Assembly (NCBI RefSeq): GCF_900129855.1
Contig: NZ_LT670819.1
Location: 2,728,001-2,792,000 of the forward strand
Length of the DNA: 64,000 nt
Reading direction: 5' to 3'
Source of the DNA: Streptomyces sp. 3214.6
GTDB taxonomy: Bacteria > Actinomycetota > Actinomycetes > Streptomycetales > Streptomycetaceae
Part shown: positions 46,207 to 56,866 of the stretch, piece by piece
Numbering within the stretch: the first letter of the stretch is position 1
Layout of the letters: each line of letters opens with the position of its first letter
Translations under genes and position numbers: made by a program
The notes under the pieces: generated by a model
Database searches by the model: none
What the model saw: only the letters and a program-made list of their open reading frames with translations
What the model was told of the DNA's origin: nothing

Positions 46207-47910
46207 TCACGCGGTCAGACGGGCGATTGCCTCGTCCACCGTGAGCTCCTCGCGCTCGCCGGTCCTGCGGTCCTTCAGCTCCAGGACGCCCTCGGCGGAA
46301 CGGCGGCCCGCCACCAGGATCTTCGGCACGCCCATCAGCTCGGAGTCGGTGAACTTCACGCCCGGGGAGACGCCGGCCCGGTCGTCGACCAGGACGCGCA
46401 GACCGGCCGCGTGCAGCTTCTCGGAGACGTCCAGCGCCAGCTCCGTCTGCAGGGCCTTGCCCGCGGCGACGACGTGGACGTCGGCCGGGGCGACCTCGGC
46501 GGGCCAGACCAGACCCTTGTCGTCGGCGGTCTGCTCGGCGAGGGCGGCGACCGCGCGGGTGACGCCGATGCCGTAGGAGCCCATGGTCACGCGGACCGGC
46601 TTGCCGTTCTGGCCGAGGACGTCGAGCTTGAGGGCGTCGGCGTACTTGCGGCCCAGCTGGAAGATGTGGCCGATCTCGATGGCGCGGTCCAGCTTCAGGC
46701 CGGTGCCGCAGTTCGGGCAGGGGTCGCCCTCCTGGACGACGACGACGTCGACGTACTCGGCGGCCTCGAAGTCACGGCCCGCGACGACGTTCTTCGCGTG
46801 CAGGCCCTCGTTGTTGGCGCCGGTGATCCAGGCCGTGCCGGGGGCCACACGCGGGTCCGCGATGTAGGTGACCTTCTCGCCCAGGCCCTGCGGGCCGACG
46901 TAGCCGCGGACCAGGTCCGGGCGGCCCACGAAGTCCTCGGCGGTGACCAGTTCGACGGTGGCCGGGGCGAAGTGCGCCTCGACCTTGCCCATGTCGACCT
47001 CACGGTCGCCGGGGACGCCCACGGCCACGATCTCGCCGTCCACCTTCACCAGAAGGTTCTTGAGCGTGGCCGAGGCGGGTACACCGAGGTGGGCGGCGAG
47101 GGTCTCGATGGTGGGGGTGTCGGGGGTCGGGATCTCCTCGAGCGCGGCGACGCCCTCGGCGTCCACCGGCTTCAACCCGTAGGTGATCGCCTCGGTGTTC
47201 GCCGCGAAGTCGCAGTTCGGGCAGTCCGCGAAGGTGTCCTCGCCCGCGCCGGCCGGGGCCAGGAACTCCTCCGACTTGGAGCCGCCCATCGCGCCCGCGG
47301 TCGCGGCGCAGATGCGGTAGTCGAGGCCGAGGCGCTCGAAGATCCGCTGGTAGGCCTGGCGGTGCAGGGCGTAGGAGTGGGCGAGGCCCTCGTCCTCGGT
47401 GTCGAAGGAGTAGGAGTCCTTCATCAGGAACTCGCGGCCGCGCAGGATGCCGGCCCGCGGGCGGGCCTCGTCACGGTACTTGTTCTGGATCTGGTAGAGG
47501 ATGACCGGCAGGTCCTTGTAGGAGGACGCCTGGTCCTTCACGAGCAGCGTGAAGATCTCCTCGTGGGTGGGGCCGAGGAGGTAGTCGCCGCCCTTGCGGT
47601 CCTGGAGGCGGAACAGCTCCGGGCCGTACTCGTCCCAGCGGCCGGTGGCCTCGTAGGGCTCGCGCGGCAGCAGGGCGGGGAGCAGCACCTCCTGCGCGCC
47701 GATCGCGTCCATCTCCTCACGGACGATCCGCTCCACGTTGCGCAGGACCTTCATGCCGAGCGGCAGCCAGCTCCAGATGCCCGCCGCGGTACGGCGGACG
47801 TAGCCGGCGCGGACGAGGAGCTTGTGGCTCAGGACCTCGGCGTCGGCCGGGTCGTCGCGCAGCGTCTTCGCCATCAACTGGGACATGCGCTGGACCGGTG
47901 CGTTCGCCAT
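46207..47910 (-). CDS. proS: Prolyl-tRNA synthetase
   Basis: Charges tRNA-Pro. It has 567 residues, the bacterial type with an editing (INS) domain between motifs 2 and 3. Visible are [19 protein letters not shown], motif 1 [16 protein letters not shown], motif 2 [20 protein letters not shown], the editing insert (about 225-385), motif 3 [13 protein letters not shown] and the anticodon-binding domain at the end. It is monocistronic or leads into nothing obvious. Confidence 0.98.
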   Translation of the reverse strand: MANAPVQRMSQLMAKTLRDDPADAEVLSHKLLVRAGYVRRTAAGIWSWLPLGMKVLRNVERIVREEMDAIGAQEVLLPALLPREPYEATGRWDEYGPELFRLQDRKGGDYLLGPTHEEIFTLLVKDQASSYKDLPVILYQIQNKYRDEARPRAGILRGREFLMKDSYSFDTEDEGLAHSYALHRQAYQRIFERLGLDYRICAATAGAMGGSKSEEFLAPAGAGEDTFADCPNCDFAANTEAITYGLKPVDAEGVAALEEIPTPDTPTIETLAAHLGVPASATLKNLLVKVDGEIVAVGVPGDREVDMGKVEAHFAPATVELVTAEDFVGRPDLVRGYVGPQGLGEKVTYIADPRVAPGTAWITGANNEGLHAKNVVAGRDFEAAEYVDVVVVQEGDPCPNCGTGLKLDRAIEIGHIFQLGRKYADALKLDVLGQNGKPVRVTMGSYGIGVTRAVAALAEQTADDKGLVWPAEVAPADVHVVAAGKALQTELALDVSEKLHAAGLRVLVDDRAGVSPGVKFTDSELMGVPKILVAGRRSAEGVLELKDRRTGEREELTVDEAIARLTA

Positions 47911-47983
47911 GGTTCTCGTACTCCTGCCGGGTAAGGGTGATGGCTAGGAGGTTAGCCGGGAGCGTGGCGGGGCCGGAAATCCG

Positions 47984-48514
47984 TTACCGGCGCAGGAGGG
48001 GGAGCGGGGCGCCCATCACCGCGTACGGGCGGGGGGCGCTGGGGAAGAGGACGCTGCGGGCCAGGTCCCGGTAGCCCAGCGAGCGGTAGAGGGCGCGGGC
48101 GGGGCTCTCGGTGTCGATGGCGGAGAGGATCGAGCGGGGTTCGGCCGCGGTGTCGGTGATCGTGGTGATCAGGGCTCGGCCCGCGCCGCGGTTCTGGTGG
48201 GCGGGGTGGACATGGAGCTCCGTGATCACGAAGGAGTCGTCCAGCCAGTGCTCGTTGCCCTGGGCGCGGAGGTAGGGCTGGACGACCGTGGACCACCAGT
48301 GCGTACGGTCGTTGGGCATGCCGTAGACGAAGCCGACGAGTCTGTCCCCGACGGTCGCGCCGAAGGCTCTCGCGCCGGGGTTCGTCATGTGGCGCAGGAC
48401 GATCTGACGGCGGACGGCGACCTCGTCCGGGCCCAGTCCGAAGGCGACCGCTTGGACGGCCAGTGCCTCGTCCACATGGGCGGGAAGGTCCAAGGGGCCG
48501 ATGACGAGGTCCAT
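47984..48514 (-). CDS. GNAT family N-acetyltransferase
   Basis: A 176-residue acetyltransferase: FVITELHVHPAHQNRGAGRALI is the acetyl-CoA-binding motif A (QNRGAG), and ALYRSLGYRDL the motif B end. ATG 48514. Its substrate is unknown. It lies 21 bp after the adjacent GNAT gene, so the two may be co-transcribed. Confidence 0.9.
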   Translation of the reverse strand: MDLVIGPLDLPAHVDEALAVQAVAFGLGPDEVAVRRQIVLRHMTNPGARAFGATVGDRLVGFVYGMPNDRTHWWSTVVQPYLRAQGNEHWLDDSFVITELHVHPAHQNRGAGRALITTITDTAAEPRSILSAIDTESPARALYRSLGYRDLARSVLFPSAPRPYAVMGAPLPLLRR

Positions 48515-48535
48515 GGCGGGGAGCCTACAGGGGCG

Positions 48536-49384
48536 TCAAAAAAGCACGCTCGTGAATGCGCCGACCTCCTGGAAGCCGACCCTGAAGTAGGTGCGCCTCG
48601 CCGGGGTGTTGAAGTCGTTGACGTAGAGGCTGACGACCGGGGCGACATCGGCCAGGGCGTAGCGCAGGATCGCTGCCATGCCGGGGGCCGCGAGGCCCTG
48701 GCCCCGGTATTCGGGGGCCACCCACACGCCCTGGATCTGGCAGGCCTGGGACGTCGCGGCGCCGATCTCCGCTTTGAAGGCGACCCGGCCGTTGTCGTCG
48801 AGACGGGCGAACGAGCGGCCGGAGCCCACGAGTTCGGCGACTCGGGCCTGGTAGAGCAGGCCGCCGTCGCCGGCCATCGGGGAGACGCCGACCTCCTCGG
48901 TGAACATCGCCACGCACGCCGGCATGATCGTGTCCATCTCGTCCTTGCGGATGCGGCGGACGTAGGGATCGGGGGCGATGTCGGCGGGCATGCGGTCGGT
49001 GACCATGAGGGGCTGGCGGGCACGGACCTCTCGGGCCGGGCCCCAGTGGGGTTCGAGGAGGCGCCAGAGCTGGGTGGTCGGCTCGGTGGGGCCGACGATC
49101 GAGGAGCAGCGGCGGCCTGCCCGGCGGGCGCGGTCGGCGAAGGCGCGGACCGCGCGCGGGGTGGCGCAGATCGGGACCAGGTTGGCGCCCGCGTAGCACA
49201 GGGACGTCAGCATGCCGTCCTCGTACCAGCCCCACATCTCGCCGCCGAGCCGCCACGGGTCGAGGCCCGCGACCTGTACCCGGGAGGTGACGAAGGCATT
49301 GGCGACCGGCTCGCGGTCGAGGACGGCGAGCGCGGCGTCCAGGTCGCTCGGTTCGAGGACCCTGGAGGTGGTCTGGGTCAACAC
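48536..49384 (-). CDS. GNAT family acetyltransferase with N-terminal DUF4081-like domain
   Basis: A 282-residue protein. The N-terminal ~130 residues resemble the DUF4081 domain (LDREPVANAFVTSRVQVAGL, GGEMWGWYEDGMLTSLCYAGANLVP), and the C-terminal half is a GNAT domain (IQGVWVAPEYRGQGLAAPGM, YVNDFNTPARRTYFRVGF). GTG 49384 is the start used. The acceptor is unknown. Confidence 0.88.
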   Translation of the reverse strand: MLTQTTSRVLEPSDLDAALAVLDREPVANAFVTSRVQVAGLDPWRLGGEMWGWYEDGMLTSLCYAGANLVPICATPRAVRAFADRARRAGRRCSSIVGPTEPTTQLWRLLEPHWGPAREVRARQPLMVTDRMPADIAPDPYVRRIRKDEMDTIMPACVAMFTEEVGVSPMAGDGGLLYQARVAELVGSGRSFARLDDNGRVAFKAEIGAATSQACQIQGVWVAPEYRGQGLAAPGMAAILRYALADVAPVVSLYVNDFNTPARRTYFRVGFQEVGAFTSVLF

Positions 49385-49504
49385 GCGCGGGGCCTCACAC
49401 TCAGGTCTGGCTGATCCCCGCACTGTACCTGCGGAAGCTTTGCGGTGCCGCCCCGTGGTTGGTGCCGCTTGATTGCCTGTGGCCGTGGGCTGTCGGGCCG
49501 TCCC

Positions 49505-49580
49505 CTGGGGGCTGCCGCCCCCAGACCCCCGCTTCGGCCCTGAAAGGGCCTCGTCCTCAAACGCCGGACGGGCTGAAAGG
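49505..49580. repeat. Streptomyces-type extragenic repeat with small hairpin
   Basis: The 262-bp gap upstream of the GNAT gene contains CTGGGGGC-tgcc-GCCCCCAG (49505-49524), then the words CGGCCCTGAAAGGGCC and CAAACGCCGGACGGGCTG. These words occur widely between genes in streptomycete chromosomes, so this looks like a dispersed extragenic element that may also terminate ispG. Confidence 0.6.
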
Positions 49581-49646
49581 AACGACACTGCTCGGCCTTG
49601 AGCGCCGGAGGAGCCGGATTGCCCCGCCGGCGCTGCCGAAGGTGCG

Positions 49647-50804
49647 TCAGCCTGCGACCGATACCGACGGTTCGCCGGAGGGGGTGCCGGCTGCTTCCAT
49701 CTGTTCGGCCAGCTTCATGGCCTCTTCGATGAGGGTCTCGACGATCTTTGACTCGGGGACGGTCTTGATGACCTCGCCCTTGACGAAGATCTGGCCCTTG
49801 CCGTTGCCGGAGGCGACGCCGAGGTCGGCCTCGCGGGCCTCGCCGGGGCCGTTGACCACGCAGCCCATGACGGCGACGCGCAGCGGGACCTCCATGCCCG
49901 TGAGGCCCGCGGTGACCTCTTCGGCCAGCTTGTACACGTCGACCTGGGCGCGGCCGCAGGACGGGCAGGAGACGATCTCCAGGCCGCGCTGCCTGAGGTT
50001 CAGCGACTCCAGGATCTGGTTGCCGACCTTGACCTCCTCGACCGGGGGGGCCGAGAGGGAGACGCGGATCGTGTCGCCGATGCCCTGGGAGAGGAGGGCG
50101 CCGAAGGCGACCGCCGACTTGATCGTGCCCTGGAAGGCGGGGCCCGCCTCGGTGACGCCGAGGTGGAGGGGGTAGTCGCACTGGGCGGCGAGCTGACGGT
50201 AGGCCTCGACCATGATCACCGGGTCGTTGTGCTTGACCGAGATCTTGATGTCGCGGAAGTCGTGCTCCTCGAAGAGGGACGCCTCCCAGAGCGCCGACTC
50301 GGCCAGCGCCTCCGGGGTGGCCTTGCCGTACTTCTGGAGCAGGCGGCGGTCCAGCGAGCCGGCGTTGACGCCGATGCGGATCGGGGTGCCGTGGTCCTTG
50401 GCGGCCTTGGCGATCTCCTTGACCTTGTCGTCGAACTGCTTGATGTTGCCGGGGTTCACGCGGACCGCCGCGCAGCCCGCCTCGATCGCGGCGAAGACGT
50501 ACTTCGGCTGGAAGTGGATGTCGGCGATCACCGGGATCTGCGACTTGCGGGCGATCGTCGACAGGGCGTCGGCGTCGTCCTGCGTGGGGCAGGCGACGCG
50601 GACGATCTGGCAGCCGGAGGCGGTGAGCTCGGCGATCTGCTGGAGGGTGGCGCCGATGTCGGACGTGCGGGTCGTGGTCATCGACTGGACCGACACCGGC
50701 GCGTCTCCGCCCACCGCCACGGAGCCGACCTGGATCTGCCGGCTCTTGCGGCGCTCGGCGAGCTTGGTCGGAACGGACGGCATGCCGAGAGAAATCGCAG
50801 TCAT
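49647..50804 (-). CDS. ispG: 4-hydroxy-3-methylbut-2-en-1-yl diphosphate synthase
   Basis: Sixth step of the MEP isoprenoid pathway, an iron-sulphur enzyme. It has 385 residues from ATG 50804: [27 protein letters not shown] at the start, ADIHF and RVNPGN in the barrel, then CPSCGR and [11 protein letters not shown], which supply the three cysteines for the 4Fe-4S cluster. dxr, the second step, is 2.3 kb upstream on the same strand. Confidence 0.98.
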   Translation of the reverse strand: MTAISLGMPSVPTKLAERRKSRQIQVGSVAVGGDAPVSVQSMTTTRTSDIGATLQQIAELTASGCQIVRVACPTQDDADALSTIARKSQIPVIADIHFQPKYVFAAIEAGCAAVRVNPGNIKQFDDKVKEIAKAAKDHGTPIRIGVNAGSLDRRLLQKYGKATPEALAESALWEASLFEEHDFRDIKISVKHNDPVIMVEAYRQLAAQCDYPLHLGVTEAGPAFQGTIKSAVAFGALLSQGIGDTIRVSLSAPPVEEVKVGNQILESLNLRQRGLEIVSCPSCGRAQVDVYKLAEEVTAGLTGMEVPLRVAVMGCVVNGPGEAREADLGVASGNGKGQIFVKGEVIKTVPESKIVETLIEEAMKLAEQMEAAGTPSGEPSVSVAG

Positions 50805-51018
50805 CTGCTGTGCAACCCCAAGTCGTGGATCAAGGCCCAGGTCCCGCTCTTCAGGCGGGTTCCAGGCTTCGAGATTACGCCACGGACGCGAACGGGGAGG
50901 ACACAGCGCCCGGCGGTCCGCCCGATCGTGCCCCCTGACGGCGAGCCGGGCATGACGACCGATCCGGCGGACATGATCTCCGCCTCGTCGCCGCGCCCGG
51001 CCCGCTCCGACCCGGGCC

Positions 51019-51048
51019 GGTCGGGTCCGACCCGGTCGGGTCCGACCA
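51019..51048. repeat. 15-bp tandem near-palindromic repeat upstream of ispG
   Basis: GGTCGGGTCCGACC occurs twice in tandem (51019-51033 and 51034-51047), and each unit is almost its own reverse complement. It lies just after the lectin gene stop and may form a terminator for it or a binding site ahead of ispG. Confidence 0.6.
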
Positions 51049-51060
51049 GCGCGGTCCGGT

Positions 51061-51585
51061 TCAGAGACCCAGTTTCCAGTGCTGGTAGTTGCCGCCGTTG
51101 CAACCCTGCACGTAGGCGCTGCCGCCGCGGTTGCTGTCCAGGCACCACCACGCTCTCTTGAGCTGGACGTTGTCCCAGCCCGAGCCGTCCGCCCCCCACA
51201 GCTGACCCGCGCCGGGCGTCTGTCCCGCCGGGACGCCCTCACAGGGGACGGTGGCGAGCACCAGGGCCGGGTTGTCGTTCGAGTACAGGCATCGCTGGGT
51301 CGCCTTGTTCACGATCTGGACCTCGTCAAAGGCGCTGTGGCCCTTGTAGACCACGGTCCAGGTCTGGTAGTCGTTGCCCTGGTCGCAGGGGTTTGTGTAG
51401 ACCTGTCCCTCCCAGTTGCTGTCCAGGCAGCGCCCGGTCTCCCAGTTGCGCAGGATGTTCGTCTTTATGTAGATGGAGCCTGCGGCGGACGCGGGGTTCG
51501 CGTTCATGAACGCGAACCCCAGCGACAGGACCAGAGCGAGTGCCCCTGCCCACCAGCGGCGCGATGGTCTCTTCATGTGCGGCAT
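51061..51585 (-). CDS. Secreted ricin-type beta-trefoil-like lectin
   Basis: A 174-residue exported protein. The signal peptide is [23 protein letters not shown]...NPASA. The mature part has repeated lectin-like units: [35 protein letters not shown], and [18 protein letters not shown] with a final YQHWKL, the QxW-type pattern of ricin B folds. ATG 51585 follows AGGGA; ATG 51576 is possible. No catalytic domain is attached. It interrupts the rseP-ispG order. Confidence 0.85.
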   Translation of the reverse strand: MPHMKRPSRRWWAGALALVLSLGFAFMNANPASAAGSIYIKTNILRNWETGRCLDSNWEGQVYTNPCDQGNDYQTWTVVYKGHSAFDEVQIVNKATQRCLYSNDNPALVLATVPCEGVPAGQTPGAGQLWGADGSGWDNVQLKRAWWCLDSNRGGSAYVQGCNGGNYQHWKLGL

Positions 51586-51822
51586 GTTCGATGTCCCTGC
51601 TTTCTCTCGACGTCTACATGCCAGACCGCCATCCTGATCCGTCGGTTCCACTTGTCGGCCGCTTGCTGCCCCCAACGCTTTCCGACAACGCCCTTCCCAG
51701 CCGCGGAAGTTGGCCCCGTCCCGCCGTCCGTGCCGCTCAAACGATCCGCGCCCCTCGCTCACGTGGGTCACGCGGGCAAGGGGCGCGGTGTCATAGCCGC
51801 CCTCACGGAAAGCGGCCGATTT

Positions 51823-53127
51823 CTAACTGATCTTGACTGGATTGACTACGTCTGCGATCAGCACCAGGACCGTGAAGCAGATGAAGATGCCCGCCACCAC
51901 ATAGGCCACCGGCATCAGCTTCGCCACGTCGAACGGGCCCGGGTCGGGGCGGCGCAGCACCTTGGCCAGATTGCGGCGCAGCGACTCCCACAGGGCGCCC
52001 GCGATGTGCCCGCCGTCCAGGGGCAGCAGCGGGAGCATGTTGAAGAGGAACAGGGAGAGGTTGAAGCCCGCGACCAGCATCACGGCCATGGCGAGCTGCT
52101 GCGAGGCCGGGATGTCCAGGGTGAAGATCTCGCCGCCGACGCGGGCCGCGCCGACCACGCCCATGGGTGAGTCGGGCTCGCGGGGCGCGCCGTCGAAGGC
52201 GGCGTTCCACAGGGCCGGGATCTTGCCGGGCAGGGCGGCGATGGAGTCGACGGCCTCGCCGACCCGGTCGCCCATCCAGGACACGGAGTCGCCGAAGTCC
52301 TGCTTGACGACGCCGGTGGCCGCGCTGAAGCCGAGGAAGCCGGCCTTGATGTACTCGCCCTGGACGTAGCTGCCGTCGGAGTTCTTCTTGGCGACCTGGT
52401 TGGTGGCGATGGTCGTGTGCAGGGTCAGGTCCTGGCCGCCCCGGTCGACGACGATGTCGACCTTCTTGCCGGCGCTGACGCGGATCAGATCGGAGAGGGT
52501 GTTCCAGTCGTCCGTCTGCTTCCCGGCGAAGGAGACGATCTTGTCGCCGGGCTTCATGCCGGCGGCGGCCGCCGGGGAGGCCGGGTCGGTCGACTTGCAC
52601 GTGTCGCGGTTCTGGCTCTGCGCGATGACGCAGGGGGAGACCGAGCTGACCGTGGTGGTCTGCTGCGAGATGCCGAAGCCCATGAGGACGGTGAGGAACA
52701 GCCCGATGGCGAGCACCAGGTTCATGAAGGGGCCCGCGAACATCACGATGACCCGTTTCCACGGCTTGCGCGTGTAGAACATGCGCGTCTCGTCGCCGGG
52801 CTGGAGCTCCTCGTAGGCGGCCGAGCGGGCGTCCTCGATCATGCCGCGCCAGGGCGAGGTGGAGCGGGCGGTGATCCGGCCGTCCTCGCCGGGCGGGAAC
52901 ATGCCGATCATGCGGATGTAGCCGCCGAGCGGGACGGCCTTGATGCCGTACTCGGTGTCGCCCTTCTTGCGTGAGAAGACGGTCGGGCCGAAGCCGACCA
53001 TGTACTGCGGCACCCGGATGCCGAAGAGCTTGGCCGTGGACAGGTGTCCCAGCTCGTGCCAGGCGATCGAGAACAGCAGGCCGACCACGAAGACGACTAT
53101 GCCGAGGATCATCATCAGGGCTGTCAT
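51823..53127 (-). CDS. rseP: Site-2 metalloprotease RseP/RIP family
   Basis: Intramembrane zinc metalloprotease that releases signalling proteins from the membrane. It has 434 residues from ATG 53127. The first membrane helix carries HELGH (about 25-29), and the second zinc motif LLPLDGGH lies near the C-terminus. A PDZ-like domain lies between ([19 protein letters not shown]). About four membrane segments are present. It overlaps dxr by 4 bp, the usual dxr-rseP-ispG order. Confidence 0.96.
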   Translation of the reverse strand: MTALMMILGIVVFVVGLLFSIAWHELGHLSTAKLFGIRVPQYMVGFGPTVFSRKKGDTEYGIKAVPLGGYIRMIGMFPPGEDGRITARSTSPWRGMIEDARSAAYEELQPGDETRMFYTRKPWKRVIVMFAGPFMNLVLAIGLFLTVLMGFGISQQTTTVSSVSPCVIAQSQNRDTCKSTDPASPAAAAGMKPGDKIVSFAGKQTDDWNTLSDLIRVSAGKKVDIVVDRGGQDLTLHTTIATNQVAKKNSDGSYVQGEYIKAGFLGFSAATGVVKQDFGDSVSWMGDRVGEAVDSIAALPGKIPALWNAAFDGAPREPDSPMGVVGAARVGGEIFTLDIPASQQLAMAVMLVAGFNLSLFLFNMLPLLPLDGGHIAGALWESLRRNLAKVLRRPDPGPFDVAKLMPVAYVVAGIFICFTVLVLIADVVNPVKIS

Positions 53128-54383
53128 GCACGCGCCTCCGCGGTAGCCGTCAGTTCCTGGACCCGGGCCCGTGCCCAGGTCTCCGCTTCGAGGACGTCCG
53201 ACACGGTGAGTGAAGTTCCCGTCACCGGCGTGTCGTGTTCCTCCACGACCCGGGTGATGGTCTCCATGATCCCGTTGAACGGGAGCGCGCCCTTGCGGAA
53301 CGCCTCCACGCACTCCTCGTTGGCGGCATTGAACACCGCCGGGGCCGTGCCCGCGAGCTCGCCCACGTGCCGGGCGAGGTTCACCGAGGGGAAGGCCTCG
53401 TTGTCGAGGGGGAAGAACTCCCACGTCGACGCCGTGCTCCAGTCGAAGGCGGGCGCCGCGTCGGGGACGCGCCCGGGCCAGCCGAGGCCGATGGCGATCG
53501 GCCCACGCATGTCGGGGGGCGTCGCCTGGGCCAGTGTCGATCCGTCCGTGAACTCAACCATCGAGTGGACATACGACTGGGGGTGTACGACCACCTCAAT
53601 GCGCGCGAAGGGAATGTCGTAGAGGAGGTGCGCCTCGATGACCTCCAGGCCCTTGTTGACCAGGGTCGCGGAGTTGATCGTGATGACCGGGCCCATGGAC
53701 CAGGTGGGGTGGGCGAGGGCGTCCTCGACGGTGACGTTCGCCAGTTCCGCCTTGGTGCGGCCGCGGAAGGGGCCGCCGGAGGCGGTGACGACCAGCTTGC
53801 GGACGTCGGCGCGGGTGCCGGCGGCCAGCGCCTGGAAGAGGGCGGCGTGCTCGGAGTCCACCGGGATTATCTGCCCGGGCTCGGCGAGCGCCTTGACCAG
53901 CGGGCCGCCGACGATGAGCGACTCCTTGTTGGCGAGCGCGAGGGTGCGGCCCGCCTCCAGGGCGGCGAGGGTGGGGGCGAGGCCGATGGAGCCCGTGATG
54001 CCGTTGAGCACGGTGTGGCAGTCGGAGGCGGCGAGCCGGGTGGCCGCGTCCGGGCCGGCGAGGATCTCGGGGAGGGGCTCGGCGGCCCCGTACTCGGCGG
54101 TGAGCGCCTCGCGCAGGGCGGGGACGACGTCCTCGCGGGCGACCGCCACGGTCCGCACCCGCAGCCGACGGGCCTGCTCGGCGAGCAGGGCGACCCGGCC
54201 GCCGTTGGCGGACAGGCCGGTGACGCGGAAGCGGTCCGGGTTGCGCAGCACGAGGTCGATGGCCTGGGTGCCGATCGAACCGGTGGAGCCGAGTATCACC
54301 ACGTCCTTCGGGCCGTCGCCCGCGACCGGGTCGTAGACGAGGTGCGGATCGGCGAGGGCGCGGGGGGCTGGACTGTCGGTCAT
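53124..54383 (-). CDS. dxr: 1-deoxy-D-xylulose 5-phosphate reductoisomerase
   Basis: Second step of the MEP pathway: makes 2-C-methyl-D-erythritol 4-phosphate with NADPH. It has 419 residues from ATG 54383, with the NADPH-binding motif [38 protein letters not shown] with the metal/substrate residues, and TASGGPFRG. An upstream in-frame extension exists but begins before the conserved start and is not needed. Confidence 0.98.
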   Translation of the reverse strand: MTDSPAPRALADPHLVYDPVAGDGPKDVVILGSTGSIGTQAIDLVLRNPDRFRVTGLSANGGRVALLAEQARRLRVRTVAVAREDVVPALREALTAEYGAAEPLPEILAGPDAATRLAASDCHTVLNGITGSIGLAPTLAALEAGRTLALANKESLIVGGPLVKALAEPGQIIPVDSEHAALFQALAAGTRADVRKLVVTASGGPFRGRTKAELANVTVEDALAHPTWSMGPVITINSATLVNKGLEVIEAHLLYDIPFARIEVVVHPQSYVHSMVEFTDGSTLAQATPPDMRGPIAIGLGWPGRVPDAAPAFDWSTASTWEFFPLDNEAFPSVNLARHVGELAGTAPAVFNAANEECVEAFRKGALPFNGIMETITRVVEEHDTPVTGTSLTVSDVLEAETWARARVQELTATAEARA

Positions 54384-54419
54384 CCCCCCATTGTTGCCGA
54401 GGCGGGTGGGCGGCAGGGC

Positions 54420-54472
54420 AGGGTGCCCCCTCCTCGTCCCCCTCACGAGAGGCTCGGGACAGGGGGCACCCT
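54420..54472. terminator. 12-bp stem terminator between dxr and the acyl-CoA dehydrogenase
   Basis: AGGGTGCCCCCT (54420-54431) pairs with AGGGGGCACCCT (54461-54472). The enclosed loop itself can form a CTCGT/ACGAG hairpin. It follows the acyl-CoA dehydrogenase stop and precedes dxr on the minus strand. Confidence 0.8.
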
Positions 54473-54492
54473 TCGGACGGGCGTGCGGCGCC

Positions 54493-56430
54493 TCACCTGA
54501 TCGGGCGGTGCATGTTCTCCTTCTCACTCGGTCCCGGTGTGGCGTCGGCAATCCAGGGGCCCTCCCCGGACGGGTCGACGATGCCCTGTTCCAGCCACTC
54601 GTAGGCGCCCGCCATGACGCCCTTGACGACCTTGCGGTCCAGGTCGTCGGTGTTGGTCCACAGACGGGCGAAGAGCTCGTCGACGCGGATGCGGGACTGG
54701 CGGCAGAACGCGTCGGCGAGCTGGTAGGCCTCGCGGCCGTTCTCGCCGCGCGAGCGCAGCAGCTCGGCGCGGACGCAGGCGGCGCTCATCGCGAAGAGTT
54801 CCGCGCCGATGTCCACGATCCGGCCGAGGAAGCCCTGCTTGGACTCCATCCGGCCCTGCCAGCGGGACATGGCGTAGAAGGTGGAGCGGGCGAGCTTGCG
54901 GGCGTGCCGCTCGACGTGCCGCAGATGCGGGGAGAGGTCCACGCCGGCGTGCTTGAACTCTCCGTACGAAGACGGAAGTTGGCCCGGTCCGGCGACGAGC
55001 TTCGGCAGCCACTTGGCGTAGAAGACGCCCGCACCCGCGCCCGCTTTCGCCTTGTCCTGGAGGGACTTGTCGGGGTCGATGAGGTCGCCGGCGACCGTGA
55101 GGTGGGTGTCGACGGCCTCGCGGGCGATGAGGAGGTGCATGATCTCCGTCGAGCCCTCGAAGATGCGGTTGATCCGCAGGTCGCGCAGGACCTGTTCGGC
55201 GGGGACCGCCTTCTCGCCCCGGGCGGCGAGCGACTCCGCCGTCTCGAAGCCGCGGCCGCCGCGGATCTGGACCAGCTCGTCGGCCATGCGCCAGCCCATC
55301 TCGGAGGCGATGAGCTTGGCGAGCGCGCCCTCGATGCGGATGTCGTTGCGGTCCTCGTCGGCCATCTGGCTCGACAGGTCCAGCACCGCCTCCAGGGCGA
55401 AGGTCGTCGCCGCGATGAAGCTGATCTTCGCGCCGACGGCCTCGTGGTGGGCGATCGGCTTGCCCCACTGCTCACGGGCCGCCGACCACTCGCGGGCGAT
55501 CTTCAGACACCACTTGCCGGCGGCGACGCAGGACGCGGGCAGCGAGAGCCGGCCGGTGTTGAGCGTGGTCAGGGCGATCTTCAGGCCCGCACCCTCGGGG
55601 CCGACGCGGTTGGCGGCCGGGACCCGGACCTGGTGGAAGCGGGTGACGCCGTTCTCGATGCCGCGCAGGCCCATGAAGGCGTTGCGGTTCTCGACGGTGA
55701 TGCCGGGCGAGTCCGTCTCCACGACGAAGGCGGTGATGCCGCCCTTGTGCCCCTCGCTCCTCGGGACCCGCGCCATGACCACCAGCAGGTCGGCGACCAC
55801 TCCGTTGGTCGTCCACAGCTTCACTCCGTCGAGGACGTAGTCGTCGCCGTCCGGGACCGCGCTGGTGGCGAGGCGGGCCGGGTCGGAGCCGACGTCCGGC
55901 TCGGTGAGGAGGAAGGCGCTGATGGCGGTGGTCGCGCAGCGCGGCAGGAACCGCTGCTTCTGCTCGTCGGTGCCGAACAGCTTCAGCGGCTGCGGTACGC
56001 CGATCGACTGGTGCGCCGACAGCAGCACGCCGATCGCGGGGCTGGCCGAGCCCGCCAGGGCCAGCGCCTTGTTGTAGTACACCTGTGTGAGGCCGAGACC
56101 GCCGTACTTGGGGTCGATCTTCATGCCGAGGGCGCCGAGTTCCTTGAGCCCGCCCACGACCTCGTCGGGGATGCGGGCCTCGCGTTCGATGCGGGCCGCG
56201 TCCACCTTCGTCTCGCAGAAGTCGCGGAGTTTGGCCAGGAACTGCTCGCCGCGCCGGACGGCCTCGTCGGAGGGGAGCGGGTGGGGGTGGATGAGGTCGA
56301 GCCGGAAGCGGCCCAGGAACAGTTCCTTGGCGAAGCTCGGCTTGCGCCAGTCCTGCTCCCGGGCGGCCTCGGCGACCTGGCGGGCCTCACGCTCGGTGAC
56401 GGTGGGTTTCTTGAGGGGTGGTGCGGACAT
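54493..56430 (-). CDS. Acyl-CoA dehydrogenase family protein with C-terminal extension
   Basis: Flavin-dependent dehydrogenase of 645 residues from ATG 56430. The core has [17 protein letters not shown] (FAD/substrate), [19 protein letters not shown], and [14 protein letters not shown] and [24 protein letters not shown] in the C-terminal core. About 200 residues beyond the usual ~400-residue enzyme follow, with helices as in the longer ACAD9/VLCAD-like actinobacterial proteins. Substrate chain length is unknown. Confidence 0.93.
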   Translation of the reverse strand: MSAPPLKKPTVTEREARQVAEAAREQDWRKPSFAKELFLGRFRLDLIHPHPLPSDEAVRRGEQFLAKLRDFCETKVDAARIEREARIPDEVVGGLKELGALGMKIDPKYGGLGLTQVYYNKALALAGSASPAIGVLLSAHQSIGVPQPLKLFGTDEQKQRFLPRCATTAISAFLLTEPDVGSDPARLATSAVPDGDDYVLDGVKLWTTNGVVADLLVVMARVPRSEGHKGGITAFVVETDSPGITVENRNAFMGLRGIENGVTRFHQVRVPAANRVGPEGAGLKIALTTLNTGRLSLPASCVAAGKWCLKIAREWSAAREQWGKPIAHHEAVGAKISFIAATTFALEAVLDLSSQMADEDRNDIRIEGALAKLIASEMGWRMADELVQIRGGRGFETAESLAARGEKAVPAEQVLRDLRINRIFEGSTEIMHLLIAREAVDTHLTVAGDLIDPDKSLQDKAKAGAGAGVFYAKWLPKLVAGPGQLPSSYGEFKHAGVDLSPHLRHVERHARKLARSTFYAMSRWQGRMESKQGFLGRIVDIGAELFAMSAACVRAELLRSRGENGREAYQLADAFCRQSRIRVDELFARLWTNTDDLDRKVVKGVMAGAYEWLEQGIVDPSGEGPWIADATPGPSEKENMHRPIR

Positions 56431-56744
56431 GAGGCTCACCTCGCCGCGAATCGGGATCTCGGACCACATTGGTTACCGATGGGTGCTACCCGATCGTTGG
56501 TACCCGATCCGGGACGAGCCCGCCACCCCTCGCGGGGGGGTTCGGGCGTCCAGGACGGCCCGCTCCCCGGCCCGCTCCCCGGCCCGTCCCCCGGCCGGCG
56601 CCGGGGCCGGACCCGTTGCCGGGGGCGCGCTCCTCGCCACTCGGCGCCCTGCGCCGAACGAGTGCCCGAGCGAGTGTCCGGGCGGGGGTGAGGGTCTCGG
56701 CCGAGGGTTGCCGTACTCTTCTCCACCAATCCCCCACAACTCGC

Positions 56745-56762
56745 TGTCGAAGCGCTTCGACA
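56745..56762 (+). promoter_or_regulatory. LacI-type operator O1
   Basis: TGTCGAAGCGCTTCGACA is an 18-bp perfect palindrome of the LacI/GalR type with central CG. It lies about 105 bp before the LacI start and has a close copy 72 bp downstream. Confidence 0.85.
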
Positions 56763-56833
56763 ACCTATGGACACCCACCCCCGCTAGAGCTACTGTCGAA
56801 CCACCCTCACCCGCCCCTATTCGCAATGCGCAC

Positions 56834-56850
56834 TGTCGAAGCGCTTCACA
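56834..56850 (+). promoter_or_regulatory. LacI-type operator O2
   Basis: TGTCGAAGCGCTTCACA repeats the first 14 bases of O1 and then departs from the palindrome by one base. It lies just 17 bp before the start codon of the LacI gene, so binding there would block its expression. The two sites suggest autoregulation, possibly by looping. Confidence 0.8.
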
Positions 56851-56866
56851 AAACTTGGAGAGCTGG

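Larger units (their letters stand above)
56431..56866. other. 436-bp divergent region with two LacI operators
   Basis: Upstream region shared by the acyl-CoA dehydrogenase (-) and the lacI gene (+). It contains a run of CGCTCCCCGGCC repeats around 56563-56595 and two LacI-type palindromes at 56745-56762 and 56834-56850. No gene is evident. Confidence 0.7.
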
